From NCBI GenBank assembly GCA_013298125.1, contig JAAFJP010000015.1, positions 1-64,000 of the forward strand: a stretch of DNA of 64,000 nt. The letters run 5' to 3'. Below are positions 25,961-35,014 of this stretch, one piece after another. Made by a program: the position numbers and the translations under genes. This DNA comes from Cytophagales bacterium. GTDB lineage: Bacteria > Bacteroidota > Bacteroidia > Cytophagales > Spirosomataceae. The notes beneath the pieces are model-generated. The model was given only the letters and a program-made list of their open reading frames with translations, searched no databases and had not been told where the DNA came from. How positions within the stretch are numbered: the first letter of the stretch is position 1; the number at the start of each line of letters is the position of its first letter.

Positions 25961-26263
25961 ATGAAATACAAAAAACACGTTTTTATCTGTACAAATCAGA
26001 AAGATGCACCCAAGAAATGTTGTGGTGACGAAAGAGGCATGGCATTAGTCGATGCTTTCAAAAATTCATTAAAAGAAAAAGGTCTTTTGACCGAAATCAG
26101 AGCCCAAAAAACGGGCTGTTTAGATATGTGCGGTTTTGGACCTACGTTGGTAGTTTATCCAGAAGGAACGTTCTATGGCAATGTGCAACTATCTGACGTT
26201 GAGGAGATTATTGAGACTCATTTGGTTGGAGATGTTCCTGTGGAGAGACTTATTATTGGTTGA
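25961..26263 (+). CDS. Thioredoxin-like [2Fe-2S] ferredoxin
   Basis: This 100-residue protein has the thioredoxin-fold ferredoxin pattern with cysteines Cys10, Cys20 or Cys21, Cys53 and Cys57 (FICTNQ, KKCCGDERG, GCLDMCGFGP). It should hold a [2Fe-2S] cluster and carry electrons in the cytoplasm. The stretch GPTLVVYPEGTFYGNV is typical of the family. It is the last gene of a run of three (DUF2310, DinB-like, ferredoxin). Confidence 0.92.
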   Translation: MKYKKHVFICTNQKDAPKKCCGDERGMALVDAFKNSLKEKGLLTEIRAQKTGCLDMCGFGPTLVVYPEGTFYGNVQLSDVEEIIETHLVGDVPVERLIIG

Positions 26264-26288
26264 TAAGTACCAATTAATATTTACTTTA

Positions 26289-26384
26289 AATCTTACGGTT
26301 CGTCACTACGATAAGATTTTATAAACACTTGATTATAAGTCAATTATGTTGTAAAATCCTATCGCAGCGGCGAACCATAAGATT
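26289..26384. repeat. 36-bp imperfect palindrome next to a truncated NUDIX gene
   Basis: Arms 26289-26324 and 26349-26384 match at 30 of 36 positions, and all six differences are transitions. The outer ends read AATCTTACGGTTCG and the complement of AATCTTATGGTTCG. It lies between the ferredoxin gene and the broken NUDIX gene. Confidence 0.85.
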
Positions 26385-26441
26385 GATTTCAAACTATTAG
26401 GTAGAGATGCTTATGCTTAATATTTGGAAAGTTATATAAGA

Positions 26442-26630
26442 CTAAATCGTTGAAGGAATGATTTTGACGTTCAATTCTTCCGAAATTTCTCTGATTAAAG
26501 TCTCTTCGTCCGTCTCACCAATTTCTCTTTTTCCTCCTGGAATATAGTATTTTGTTTTGCCTTTCGAGCGTGACATTAATACTTTTCCTTGTTCGGTGTG
26601 GATGTAGGCGATTTTGTCGATTTCTTTCAT
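26442..26630 (-). pseudogene. Truncated NUDIX hydrolase
   Basis: The 62-residue product starts MKEIDKIAYIHTEQGKVL and contains a full NUDIX box (GGKREIGETDEETLIREISE, then EL), but it stops at IIPSTI. Family members continue for about 70 more residues. No homologous sequence is visible in any frame of the following 60 bases, and a palindromic element lies 58 bases beyond the stop. A deletion or replacement of the 3' half is inferred. The start at 26630 matches the family N-terminus better than an upstream ATG. Confidence 0.7.
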
Positions 26631-26680
26631 GTTATTGTTTTTGGAGAAAAGTAACAAATTAATTTTATAGTTAATTTACC

Positions 26681-27757
26681 TCATTTCAAACTTCCTTTAA
26701 GACCATCCATTTTAATGGTAGCTCTTCCGCCAGTTGCTTCCCAATAATTATACAAATCATTGTTTCCATCATCAGCCTGTTTAGTAAACCATTCAATATC
26801 AGCATTAACCGTTTCCCACTCTTTCTGACTTACTGGACGGTTACTGACAACTACAGTCAAAATTCTAAATAGTTTTTGAGAATTTTCAACACTTGGTAAG
26901 CGCTCCCCATTAATAGCAATTATATCATCAATGGTATAGGTTTTTACTTCGGTTGCATAAAATACTCCTTTACGTGTTTCTCCTACTGGAAGGCTAAGAC
27001 CCGAATATACTTTAATTGTTGGCACTTCGGTTTTTGGAATTAATCCCAATAAATACAACTCTATTTTCGAGTAAGGTATCTTATTTCTTCCATTAGAAGT
27101 AACTCCAAATCCATCCTCTTTATTTTTATAGCCAGCTTGATACTTATTTGCTTCTCCGTCTAATTTTGATGTCACAAATTCGGGCTTGAATCCTCCCATT
27201 TGCCCGCCAGCGTCAGAATATCCCCAATGGTCATAATGATTAATTTGTTTTCCATCTTTTCCAATATTATACATTGGTAAAATATACGCAGCGTTATAAT
27301 GGGCTAATTCATGTAAAAGAGGTCCGTTTTTTATAAAATCAATTGCAGGCAAAGTGACAATACCTTTGAGTGATTTCCCTGTTCCATAGTTTGCAGAAAA
27401 ATCATAAATGCCCCCGCCAATTCCTTTTATGTCGTTTTTGATTGAAGTAAATAATCCTGCATAATTAGATGATTTTGGCACTTCGGCATTATTCAAAACT
27501 ACGATTATAAAATCAAAATCATCCTTAAATTTTTTACAGACTGTACTTGTCAATTTAGTAACATCGCCATTGTCGCTGTTCCAAAATTCCAATTCTCCCT
27601 GAGCCACTCTAAATTCAACTGCCATATCTGCTTGATGCAAATAAACGTTGTCTCCCAAATTTTTCAAAGCTGGGTCTTCTTCAATAATAGAAGGTTTTTC
27701 TTTACATCCGAGATAGAAAAACAATGTTATTAGGATTAAAAAATAGTTCTTTTTCAT
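26681..27757 (-). CDS. Lipoprotein with HExxH zinc-metallopeptidase motif
   Basis: The 358-residue protein is a predicted lipoprotein (FYLGC, Cys18). A zinc-protease motif HELAH is at residues 149-153 in GPLLHELAHYNAAYI, and further candidate ligands occur in HYDHWGYSD. I do not recognise the exact family; it is not the SusD-linked zinc metallohydrolase seen at 59853. It is a single gene with the divergent valS upstream. Activity on proteins is inferred only from the motif. Confidence 0.72.
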   Translation of the reverse strand: MKKNYFLILITLFFYLGCKEKPSIIEEDPALKNLGDNVYLHQADMAVEFRVAQGELEFWNSDNGDVTKLTSTVCKKFKDDFDFIIVVLNNAEVPKSSNYAGLFTSIKNDIKGIGGGIYDFSANYGTGKSLKGIVTLPAIDFIKNGPLLHELAHYNAAYILPMYNIGKDGKQINHYDHWGYSDAGGQMGGFKPEFVTSKLDGEANKYQAGYKNKEDGFGVTSNGRNKIPYSKIELYLLGLIPKTEVPTIKVYSGLSLPVGETRKGVFYATEVKTYTIDDIIAINGERLPSVENSQKLFRILTVVVSNRPVSQKEWETVNADIEWFTKQADDGNNDLYNYWEATGGRATIKMDGLKGSLK

Positions 27758-27985
27758 GGTGTGATAAATTTAAAATTTATGATTTTCGTTAAAGGCTGTT
27801 TATAGTTCAAGTCGTTGAAATTCAATAAATTGAACTATAAATACAATTTACGTTAATTTTTGTAATTTCTTATTCCAAACTTTTTTAAAAGTTTATGAAC
27901 TTATCTTACTAATACTTACAAATAGAACAACAACAAACAACCATCATTCTTGCAAAAACACCCCAAACCATTGCCCAAAATTCCT

Positions 27986-27993
27986 TATCTTTG
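27986..27993 (+). promoter_or_regulatory. Candidate -7 promoter box of valS
   Basis: TATCTTTG matches the Bacteroidota -7 consensus TAnnTTTG and ends 20 bases before the valS ATG. No good -33 TTTG is found at the usual spacing, so the box may be weak or the -33 degenerate. Confidence 0.45.
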
Positions 27994-28012
27994 CAATCCA
28001 AATTTCAACATT

Positions 28013-30736
28013 ATGATTTCAAAAACATACGCTCCACAAGACATTGAAGCCAAATGGTATCAATATTGGCTTGATAATAAACACTTTGCGTCAAAACCCA
28101 ACCCTGACAAGGAACCTTACTCGATAGTCATTCCACCGCCTAATGTTACGGGGATTCTGCACATGGGACACATGCTCAATAACACCATCCAAGACGTGCT
28201 GATTCGGAAGGCTCGTATGGAAGGGAAAGAGGCTTGTTGGGTGCCTGGGACTGACCATGCGTCTATCGCAACGGAAGCAAAAGTGGTGGCGATGTTGAAA
28301 GAAAGGGGGATTGAAAAGAAAGACATTTCTCGTGAAGAATTCTTGGGTTATGCCCACGAATGGAAAGATAAATATGGTGGAATTATTCTCGACCAATTGA
28401 AAAAATTAGGGGCTTCCTGCGACTGGGACAGAACTAATTTCACGATGGATGCCCATTATTACGAGTCTGTAATCAACGTTTTTGTGGATTTGTACAACAA
28501 AGGACAAATCTATCGTGGCGTGAGAATGGTAAACTGGGACCCTCTCGGAAAAACCGCTCTTTCGGACGAAGAGGTGATTGAGAAGGATGTAATGGCGAAA
28601 CTTTATTATATTAAATATGCTGTCAGCAATCGGCAGTCGGCAGTCGGCGAAGAAATAGCCGAAAGCCAAGAGCCGAAAGCCGAAAGCTACTTAATTATTG
28701 CCACTACCCGCCCTGAGACCATCATGGCAGACACTGCACTTTGCGTAAATCCGAATGATGAACGTTATCTTGCTTATCATGGAAAATCTGTTAGGATTCC
28801 ATTGTTGAATCGTGAGATTCCTGTAATTACGGATGAATATGTAACGATGGATTTTGGAACGGGTTGCTTAAAAGTAACTCCTGCCCACGATTTGAACGAT
28901 TATGAGTTGGGTATCAAACATAAATTGCCCGTTATTGACATTCTGGACGACGACGGTTTTTTGAATGAAAAAGCTGTATTGTATGTTGGACAAGACCGTT
29001 TTGCTGCTCGTAGAAATATTGTGAAGGATTTGGAAGAAGAAGGGCATTTGGTGAAGATGGAAGAGTACAAGTCTATCGTAAAAACCTCAGAGCGTACAGG
29101 GGCGGTTATCGAACCGAAATTGTCGTTGCAGTGGTTTTTGAAAATGGATGTATTGTCTAAGCCCGCTTTGGAAAATGTGATGAATGACACCATCAAATTG
29201 TACCCTTCAAAATTCAAGAATACCTACCGTTCTTGGATGGAAAATGTGCATGATTGGTGTATCTCTCGGCAGTTGTGGTGGGGACAACAAATCCCTGCAT
29301 TTTACTTGCAAGACGGCACAATCATCGTTGCCAAAACCAAGCGTGAGGCGTTGCGTAAAGCTCAACATGACCTTTTACTTTTTGCCTTAACCGAAGAAGA
29401 TTTAACCCAAGACCCAGACGTTCTGGACACTTGGTTTTCGTCATGGCTTTGGCCCATTGCCACTTTTGATGGCATCAGACATCCTGATAATGAGGATATT
29501 AGCTATTATTACCCAACCAATGATTTAGTAACGGGTCCGGATATTTTGTTTTTCTGGGTGGCGAGAATGATTATTTCTGGCTACGAATACAGAGGAAAAT
29601 TGCCTTTTGAAAATGTGTATCTAACGGGTATTGTCCGTGATAAACAGGGGCGTAAAATGTCTAAGCAATTAGGTAATTCGCCCGATGCTTTGGAACTAAT
29701 TGAGCGTTTTGGGGCGGACGGTGTTCGCTCTGGATTGTTGTTCTCTGCCCCCGCAGGAAACGACTTGCTTTTTGATGAAAAACTCTGTGAACAAGGTCGT
29801 AATTTCTGTAATAAAATTTGGAATGCGTATCGTTTGGTTGAAGGTTGGACAATAAGCCCCCTAACCCCCAGAGGGGGAATTGCCGACTCCAAATTGGACG
29901 AGAAAGCTCCCCCTCTGGGGGCGGGGGAGGCTTTGGCTGTCTATTGGTTTAATTCACGAATCAATCAAACAGTTTCTGAGATTCAAGACCACTTTACGAA
30001 ATTCAGAATTTCGGATGCTTTGTTATCATTGTACAATTTAGTGTGGGACGAATTTTGTTCAAAATATCTTGAAATTATCAAACCAGCTTTTGAACAACCA
30101 ATCGACAAAGCAACTTATGATGCTACGATTGAGATTTTTGAGAAATTGATGTGTTTGTTGCATCCGTATATGCCATTCATTACCGAAGAAATTTGGCAGG
30201 CTTTGGCACAACGCAACGAAGGCGAAAGTATTTGTAGAACTGAATTTCCAAAAGGGGGAGAAGTAAATACAGAGCTTTTGGCAAGTTTTGAGGCAATGTT
30301 TGAGTTAGTAACAAAAATCAGAGAAATCCGTAATGCAAAACAGCTTTCTCCAAAAATTGCTTTGCCATTAGCCATCAAAACGGACAACAAAGCCCGTTAC
30401 GAAAACATCGAATCAATCATTGAGAAATTGGCAAATACAGAGACAATCAGTTACGTTTCGGATAAATTGGACGGAGCTTTATCTTTTGTAGTAAAATCTG
30501 ACGAATTCTTTATCAATCTCGAAGGAGAAATAGACGTTGAAGCGGAATTAGAAGCCGCTCAGAAGGATTTGGAATACAATTTAGGTTTCAAAAAAGCAAC
30601 AGAAGCCAAACTCGCCAACGAGCGTTTTGTAGCCAATGCCAAACCAGAATTAGTAGAAAGAGAACGCCAAAAATTAGCCGATGCCGAATCGAAAATTAAG
30701 GCTTTGGAAGAGAGGATAGCGAGCTTGAAGAAGTAG
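28013..30736 (+). CDS. valS: Valyl-tRNA synthetase with two in-frame palindrome insertions
   Basis: The 907-residue enzyme charges tRNA-Val. The start is the ATG at 28013 (MISKTYAPQDIEAKWYQYWL), as in the family; the frame is open 21 codons further up. The HIGH motif appears as ILHMGHML, the editing domain has LIIATTRPETIMADTA, and KMSKS appears as GRKMSKQLGN. The C-terminus is a coiled coil. Residues about 203-226 (rich in E, S, A) and about 614-642 (ISPLTPRGGIADSKL...) look foreign: their DNA is palindromic and matches repeat words elsewhere in the window. Each seems to add some 13-15 residues relative to relatives (estimate from memory). Both sit in surface linkers, next to the editing domain and before the anticodon-binding domain. 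Confidence 0.97.
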   Translation: MISKTYAPQDIEAKWYQYWLDNKHFASKPNPDKEPYSIVIPPPNVTGILHMGHMLNNTIQDVLIRKARMEGKEACWVPGTDHASIATEAKVVAMLKERGIEKKDISREEFLGYAHEWKDKYGGIILDQLKKLGASCDWDRTNFTMDAHYYESVINVFVDLYNKGQIYRGVRMVNWDPLGKTALSDEEVIEKDVMAKLYYIKYAVSNRQSAVGEEIAESQEPKAESYLIIATTRPETIMADTALCVNPNDERYLAYHGKSVRIPLLNREIPVITDEYVTMDFGTGCLKVTPAHDLNDYELGIKHKLPVIDILDDDGFLNEKAVLYVGQDRFAARRNIVKDLEEEGHLVKMEEYKSIVKTSERTGAVIEPKLSLQWFLKMDVLSKPALENVMNDTIKLYPSKFKNTYRSWMENVHDWCISRQLWWGQQIPAFYLQDGTIIVAKTKREALRKAQHDLLLFALTEEDLTQDPDVLDTWFSSWLWPIATFDGIRHPDNEDISYYYPTNDLVTGPDILFFWVARMIISGYEYRGKLPFENVYLTGIVRDKQGRKMSKQLGNSPDALELIERFGADGVRSGLLFSAPAGNDLLFDEKLCEQGRNFCNKIWNAYRLVEGWTISPLTPRGGIADSKLDEKAPPLGAGEALAVYWFNSRINQTVSEIQDHFTKFRISDALLSLYNLVWDEFCSKYLEIIKPAFEQPIDKATYDATIEIFEKLMCLLHPYMPFITEEIWQALAQRNEGESICRTEFPKGGEVNTELLASFEAMFELVTKIREIRNAKQLSPKIALPLAIKTDNKARYENIESIIEKLANTETISYVSDKLDGALSFVVKSDEFFINLEGEIDVEAELEAAQKDLEYNLGFKKATEAKLANERFVANAKPELVERERQKLADAESKIKALEERIASLKK
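28619..28688. repeat. In-frame repeat insertion 1 in valS
   Basis: The stretch is built of CGGCAGTCGG and GCCGAAAGC words, partly inverted. Its first 16 bases (GCTGTCAGCAATCGGC) are identical to 38407-38422 in the intergenic repeat after the TonB-receptor gene. It keeps the frame and codes for SNRQSAVGEEIAESQEPKAE. Confidence 0.72.
29854..29931. repeat. In-frame palindrome insertion 2 in valS
   Basis: Arms 29854-29881 and 29904-29931 are imperfect inverted complements around the perfect word CCCCCAGAGGGGGA. The CCCCTAACCCCC and GGGGGAGG motifs resemble the CCTCACC palindromes. The frame is kept. Confidence 0.75.
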
Positions 30737-30757
30737 AAAGGTTAAATTACAATCTAT

Positions 30758-30793
30758 AAGGGTCGTTGTTCTTCAAAAGAGCAACGACCTTTT
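30758..30793 (+). terminator. Rho-independent terminator of valS
   Basis: GGTCGTTGTTCTT at 30761-30773 pairs with AAGAGCAACGACC with one mismatch and is followed by TTTT. It lies 22 bases after the valS stop. Confidence 0.8.
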
Positions 30794-30929
30794 AACTCAC
30801 ACAAATCACGGAAGTACCAAAGATTTTTAAACAAATCACTGGTAAATATCCATCCCTAATTGCATTTCACCCTTATTGTGTATAAATTGTTTAAGGAATT
30901 TTCCCATAAGACACTTAAACAACCACAAT

Positions 30930-32036
30930 ATGAACCAACGCTACCTTTCGCTTGATATTTTTCGGGGTATTACTATCGCAGGAATGATTATGGTTAATAA
31001 TTCTGGTAACGGTAATTATACTTACGCTCCACTTCGCCATGCTCATTGGCACGGCTTCACACCTACTGATTTGGTGTTTCCTTCGTTTATGTTTATTGTG
31101 GGTGTGGCGATGCGATTTTCGCTAAAACCCTTCAATTATCAACTCACGCCTGATTTGCGGAATAAAATCTTGAAACGAACGGGGCTTTTGTTTCTGATTA
31201 GCTACATTATTTTTAATATTCCTTGGTACGATTTTGACATTTCCCATCTCCGTATTTTGAATGTTTTGCAACGAATTGCCTTAGCTTTTTGTATCGTTTC
31301 GTTTGTGGTTTTGAAGGTTGAACGAAAATATTTACCTTATTTGGCAGGTGGAATTTTACTTTTGTATTGGGCATTGATGTGGTTTCTGGGCGATAGAGGT
31401 GTAGAATATGACCTTCTGAGCAATGCCGAAAGGAAATTAGATTTATTGGTTTTGGGGGCAAATCATCTCTATCATGGCGAAGGTGTGGCATTTGACCCCG
31501 AAGGGATTTTGAGTACCCTTCCCGCCTGTGTGAATACGCTATTGGGCTATCTTACAGGTATTTACCTGCAAGAAGCCGAAGGGGATTTATTGCCCAGAAT
31601 CCGTAAAATGGCTATTTGGGGTATTGGACTCATTATCCTTGCGATGATTTGGGACACGGTTTTTCCTATCAATAAAAAACTCTGGACGAGTAGTTTTGTC
31701 TTGCTTACGGTTGGAATCGATTTGATGATTCTGTCTATTCTCGTTTGGATTATCGACTTGAAAGGAAAAACGAAATGGACAAATTTTTTCCATGTCTTTG
31801 GGATGAATTCCATCTTCGCTTATGGAATTTCGGAGGTTTTTGCTATCGTGTTTGGAATTATTCCAGTCAAAGAAGGTGATGGAACGATTACTTTTTCTGA
31901 ATGGCTTTATTGGCATATTTTTCAGCCCATTTTTGGGAATGCAAACGGGGCTTTGGCGTATGCTTTGAGCTTTGTACTATTATGCTGGATTTTTTCGTTG
32001 GTTTTATATCGGAAAAAAATATTTTTGAAAGTTTAA
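30930..32036 (+). CDS. DUF5009/NagX-like membrane acyltransferase
   Basis: The 368-residue protein has about ten membrane segments and the heparan-alpha-glucosaminide N-acetyltransferase-like start RYLSLDIFRGITIAGMIMVN, followed by the His-containing HAHWHGFTPTDLVFPSFMF. Such proteins move an acetyl group across the membrane onto a glucosamine. ATG 30930 is chosen because the family begins exactly at this motif; the frame is open 18 codons further up. It precedes the methyltransferase gene by 10 bases. Confidence 0.9.
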   Translation: MNQRYLSLDIFRGITIAGMIMVNNSGNGNYTYAPLRHAHWHGFTPTDLVFPSFMFIVGVAMRFSLKPFNYQLTPDLRNKILKRTGLLFLISYIIFNIPWYDFDISHLRILNVLQRIALAFCIVSFVVLKVERKYLPYLAGGILLLYWALMWFLGDRGVEYDLLSNAERKLDLLVLGANHLYHGEGVAFDPEGILSTLPACVNTLLGYLTGIYLQEAEGDLLPRIRKMAIWGIGLIILAMIWDTVFPINKKLWTSSFVLLTVGIDLMILSILVWIIDLKGKTKWTNFFHVFGMNSIFAYGISEVFAIVFGIIPVKEGDGTITFSEWLYWHIFQPIFGNANGALAYALSFVLLCWIFSLVLYRKKIFLKV

Positions 32037-32046
32037 AAACAGAAGC

Positions 32047-32715
32047 ATGAAACATCTATTAACAACCCTAATTCTTTGGTCAGTTTTCAACATAACCAAT
32101 TTTGCACAAAAAGCCCCCAAACCCTTCAAATGTGGCTATCCGACGAAAGATACTACGGAATTGAAACGGTTTTATAAAAGTAATTTGAGCCTTATTGAAG
32201 TAAAAAATGGAGAGCGAATTGCCAGTGTAGGAGCTATGAATGGCTATCAAGAAGTCCAGATTGCTATTATGAGAGATAGCATTGACTGGACTTTGCAAGA
32301 TATTGATACGAATTGTTTGAACCAAACTGAGTTTAATAAAGTCTTTAATTATTACGAAAAAATGAAGGGTTCACCTATCATTGGGAAATTTTCATTGCTA
32401 CACGGAGGCGAAACAAAGACCAATTTATCCGAGGATTCTTATGACAGGGTTTTATTGATTAACGTCTATCATGAATTGACTGATAAAACAGCGATTTTGA
32501 ATGACATTCATCGTGCCTTGAAAAAGAATGGGCGACTCGTAATCATGGAGTTTATGGCAAAAAAGAAAGGTCAGAAACGTAAGGATTGTAAACACATTAG
32601 ACCTTGGGAACCCGATTTTTTGAAAGAATTGGAAGCATTACATTTTAAATTTATTGATAGAAAAAGGCAGAATGAAAAGGCTTTACTTTCATTTTACACT
32701 TTTGAAAGTATTTGA
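32047..32715 (+). CDS. Exported class I SAM-dependent methyltransferase-like protein
   Basis: The 222-residue protein carries an N-terminal signal-like hydrophobic stretch (LLTTLILWSVFNITNFAQ) and then a methyltransferase-like domain: GERIASVGAMNGYQEVQIAI for the AdoMet strand, RVLLINVYHELTDKTAILND for the motif II region, and RLVIMEFM. The usual glycine-rich GxGxG is degenerate (SVGAMNG), so activity is uncertain. A periplasmic location is unusual for an AdoMet enzyme and recurs in Bacteroidota relatives (general knowledge). It lies between the acyltransferase and GNAT genes in one run. Confidence 0.8.
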   Translation: MKHLLTTLILWSVFNITNFAQKAPKPFKCGYPTKDTTELKRFYKSNLSLIEVKNGERIASVGAMNGYQEVQIAIMRDSIDWTLQDIDTNCLNQTEFNKVFNYYEKMKGSPIIGKFSLLHGGETKTNLSEDSYDRVLLINVYHELTDKTAILNDIHRALKKNGRLVIMEFMAKKKGQKRKDCKHIRPWEPDFLKELEALHFKFIDRKRQNEKALLSFYTFESI

Positions 32716-32721
32716 GAAAAA

Positions 32722-33234
32722 ATGAACCAAATCATTGAAACAAAAAGATTATTCTTGCAAAAACTAACAACGGAAGATGCTCCTTTCATGCTCGAATTAT
32801 TGAATACACCCGACTGGCTAAGATTTATTGGTGATAGAGGTGTGAGAACCGTTGAACAGGTTGAACAATATTTGCTCAATGGCTACATGAAAAGCTATCA
32901 AACGCATGGTTTTGGATTTTATAAAGTGGTGGTAAAAGATAGCAACGAACCTATCGGAATTTGCGGCATTATCAAGCGAGATTATTTAGAAGATGTTGAT
33001 ATTGGCTTTGCTTTTTTGCCCCAATTTGTGGGTAAAGGTTATGGCTTTGAAGCCGCTTCTGCAACGTTGGAATATACATTTAACGTCTTAAAAATCAAGC
33101 GATTAATTGCTATTGTTGATTCAGAAAATGTTGTTTCGATTGCTTTGATTGAGAAGATTGGATTAACTTTTGAAAAGATGATTCAATCGGATAGTGGGAA
33201 GGAGTTAAGAAGTTATAAGGTTGAAAAGTTATAA
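32722..33234 (+). CDS. GNAT family N-acetyltransferase (RimJ/RimL-like)
   Basis: The 170-residue protein resembles the RimJ/RimL subgroup: TKRLFLQKLTTEDAPFMLEL, then PIGICGIIKRDYLEDVDIGF, the CoA-binding motif PQFVGKGYGFEAASATLEYT and the final NVVSIALIEKIGLTFEKMIQ. It probably acetylates an amino group of a protein or metabolite. It starts 6 bases after the methyltransferase gene. The last codons of the gene form the left arm of a palindrome (33220-33238). Confidence 0.92.
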   Translation: MNQIIETKRLFLQKLTTEDAPFMLELLNTPDWLRFIGDRGVRTVEQVEQYLLNGYMKSYQTHGFGFYKVVVKDSNEPIGICGIIKRDYLEDVDIGFAFLPQFVGKGYGFEAASATLEYTFNVLKIKRLIAIVDSENVVSIALIEKIGLTFEKMIQSDSGKELRSYKVEKL

Positions 33235-33297
33235 AGTTTTGAAGTAAAACCTCAACTTTACAACTCTTCAACTGCTGTAACTCTACAACTCCTCAAC
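33220..33297. repeat. Palindrome overlapping two convergent stop codons
   Basis: GTTGAAAAGTTATAAAGTT at 33220-33238 pairs with AACTTTACAACTCTTCAAC at 33254-33272 with two mismatches. A further related word lies at 33279-33297. The left arm codes for the last residues of the GNAT protein, and the last word overlaps the stop region of the ABC-F gene. Confidence 0.75.
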
Positions 33298-34930
33298 CCT
33301 TCCGCTCAATCTCTTTCAAATTCTCTAATTTCTTATTCCTTAAGAAACCATTAATATCCTCAAAATGCTCTAAAACACGTTTATTGCCAAATTCAAAGAC
33401 CTTTTCAGCAAGTCCACTTAGGAAATCTCTATCGTGAGAAATCAGGATGATTGTACCTTCAAAAGCCTTCAAAGCATCTTTTAGAATGTCTTTGGTTTTT
33501 ATATCCAAGTGATTTGTTGGCTCATCAAGAATCAATAAATTCACGGGTTCGAGCAAGAGTTTTACCATCGCCAAACGGGTTCTTTCTCCCCCTGACAATA
33601 CGCTTACTTTCTTGTGAACATCGTCTCCACCAAACATAAATGCCCCCAAAATATCTTTGATTTTAGACCTAATATCACCAACGGCAATGTTATCAATCGT
33701 TTGGAAAACCGTTAAGTCACCATCCAATAACGCCGCTTGATTTTGGGCAAAATAGCCAATCATTGAGTTATGACCCAATTTCAATTCGCCTTCAAAATCA
33801 ATCTCGCCCATAATTGCCTTCACGAGTGTGGATTTACCTTCGCCATTTTTACCTACAAAAGCCACTTTTTCGCCTCTTTCAATCGTCAATCGGGCATCTT
33901 TGAAAACCAAATGGTCGTCATATTTCTTGGTCAAATCTTCAATAATGACAGGGTAATTTCCAGAACGTGGTGCTGGTGGAAATTTCAGATTCAAGGCGGA
34001 AGTATCTACCTCATCCACTTCCACAATGTCCAACTTTTCTAACATTTTAACCCTCGACTGTACCTGCAAAGTCTTGGAATACGTCCCTTTGAAACGGTCA
34101 ATAAATTCTGTCGTATCGGCGATGAATTTTTGTTGTTCGGCAAACTGTTTTTGTTGTTGTTCCTGACGCTCTTTACGGAGTTGGAGATAATGAGAATAGT
34201 TTACTTTGTAGTCATAAATCTTCCCCATCGTGATTTCAATGGTACGATTGGTAATATTATCGACAAAAGCTCTATCGTGCGAAATCACAATAACAGCTTT
34301 GGCAGAATTCATCAAAAAATCCTCTAACCATTGAATCGACTCAATATCCAAGTGGTTGGTAGGTTCATCTAACAGAATTAAATCGGGGTTTTGCAGAAGG
34401 ATTTTTGCTAATTCAATCCGCATACGCCATCCACCACTAAACTCATTGGTTTTACGAGTAAAATCTGAACGAAGGAAACCTAAACCCAATAGAGTTTTCT
34501 CGACCTCCGCATCAAAATTGATTTCTTCGATGGAATAATATTTTTCACTAACTTCCGAAACTCGTTCGATTATTTTCATATAATCGTCTGATTCATAGTC
34601 AGTTCTGATTTCTAATTGATGATTCAATTCGTCAATCTCAGCTTTCATGCTCAATATTTGAGAGAAGGCTTTGGTGGTTTCTTCAAAAACCGTAGAATCG
34701 TCTTCCATCAAAAGATGCTGAGGAAGGTAGGCAATTACGGCATCACTTGGAGCGGATATTTTACCCCTTGTGGCTTTGTCTGCCCCCGCAATAATCTTCA
34801 AAAGTGTAGATTTTCCTGCACCATTTTTACCCATGAGGGCTATTCTATCTTTTTCGTTGATGTTGAAAGTTACATCACTAAACAAAGCTCGTCCACCGAA
34901 CTCAACCGTTACGTTATCTACTGAAATCAT
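33293..34930 (-). CDS. ABC-F family ATP-binding protein
   Basis: This 545-residue protein has two ATP-binding cassettes and no membrane domain. Walker A motifs are GKNGAGKSTLLK and GKNGEGKSTLVK, signatures FSGGWRMR and LSGGERTR, Walker B both with LDEPTNHLD. The linker between cassettes (HYLQLRKERQEQQQKQFAEQ) is the charged arm that reaches the ribosome P-site in this family. ABC-F proteins act on ribosomes as translation factors or resistance proteins; the length and sequence fit the YbiT/Uup-like housekeeping type. A TATCTTTG promoter box lies upstream. Confidence 0.95.
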   Translation of the reverse strand: MISVDNVTVEFGGRALFSDVTFNINEKDRIALMGKNGAGKSTLLKIIAGADKATRGKISAPSDAVIAYLPQHLLMEDDSTVFEETTKAFSQILSMKAEIDELNHQLEIRTDYESDDYMKIIERVSEVSEKYYSIEEINFDAEVEKTLLGLGFLRSDFTRKTNEFSGGWRMRIELAKILLQNPDLILLDEPTNHLDIESIQWLEDFLMNSAKAVIVISHDRAFVDNITNRTIEITMGKIYDYKVNYSHYLQLRKERQEQQQKQFAEQQKFIADTTEFIDRFKGTYSKTLQVQSRVKMLEKLDIVEVDEVDTSALNLKFPPAPRSGNYPVIIEDLTKKYDDHLVFKDARLTIERGEKVAFVGKNGEGKSTLVKAIMGEIDFEGELKLGHNSMIGYFAQNQAALLDGDLTVFQTIDNIAVGDIRSKIKDILGAFMFGGDDVHKKVSVLSGGERTRLAMVKLLLEPVNLLILDEPTNHLDIKTKDILKDALKAFEGTIILISHDRDFLSGLAEKVFEFGNKRVLEHFEDINGFLRNKKLENLKEIERKG

Positions 34931-34950
34931 AATTTTCTTGAAATGAGGTG

Positions 34951-34958
34951 CAAAGATA
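34951..34958 (-). promoter_or_regulatory. Candidate -7 promoter box of the ABC-F gene
   Basis: On the minus strand TATCTTTG (complement of CAAAGATA here) lies 20 bases before the ABC-F ATG and matches the Bacteroidota -7 box. The -33 element is not clear. Confidence 0.45.
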
Positions 34959-35014
34959 AGGGTTTATTTTTTCTTTTAAGATAGCTTGGGGTCAGTTCAA
35001 CACTCTCATTTCAC

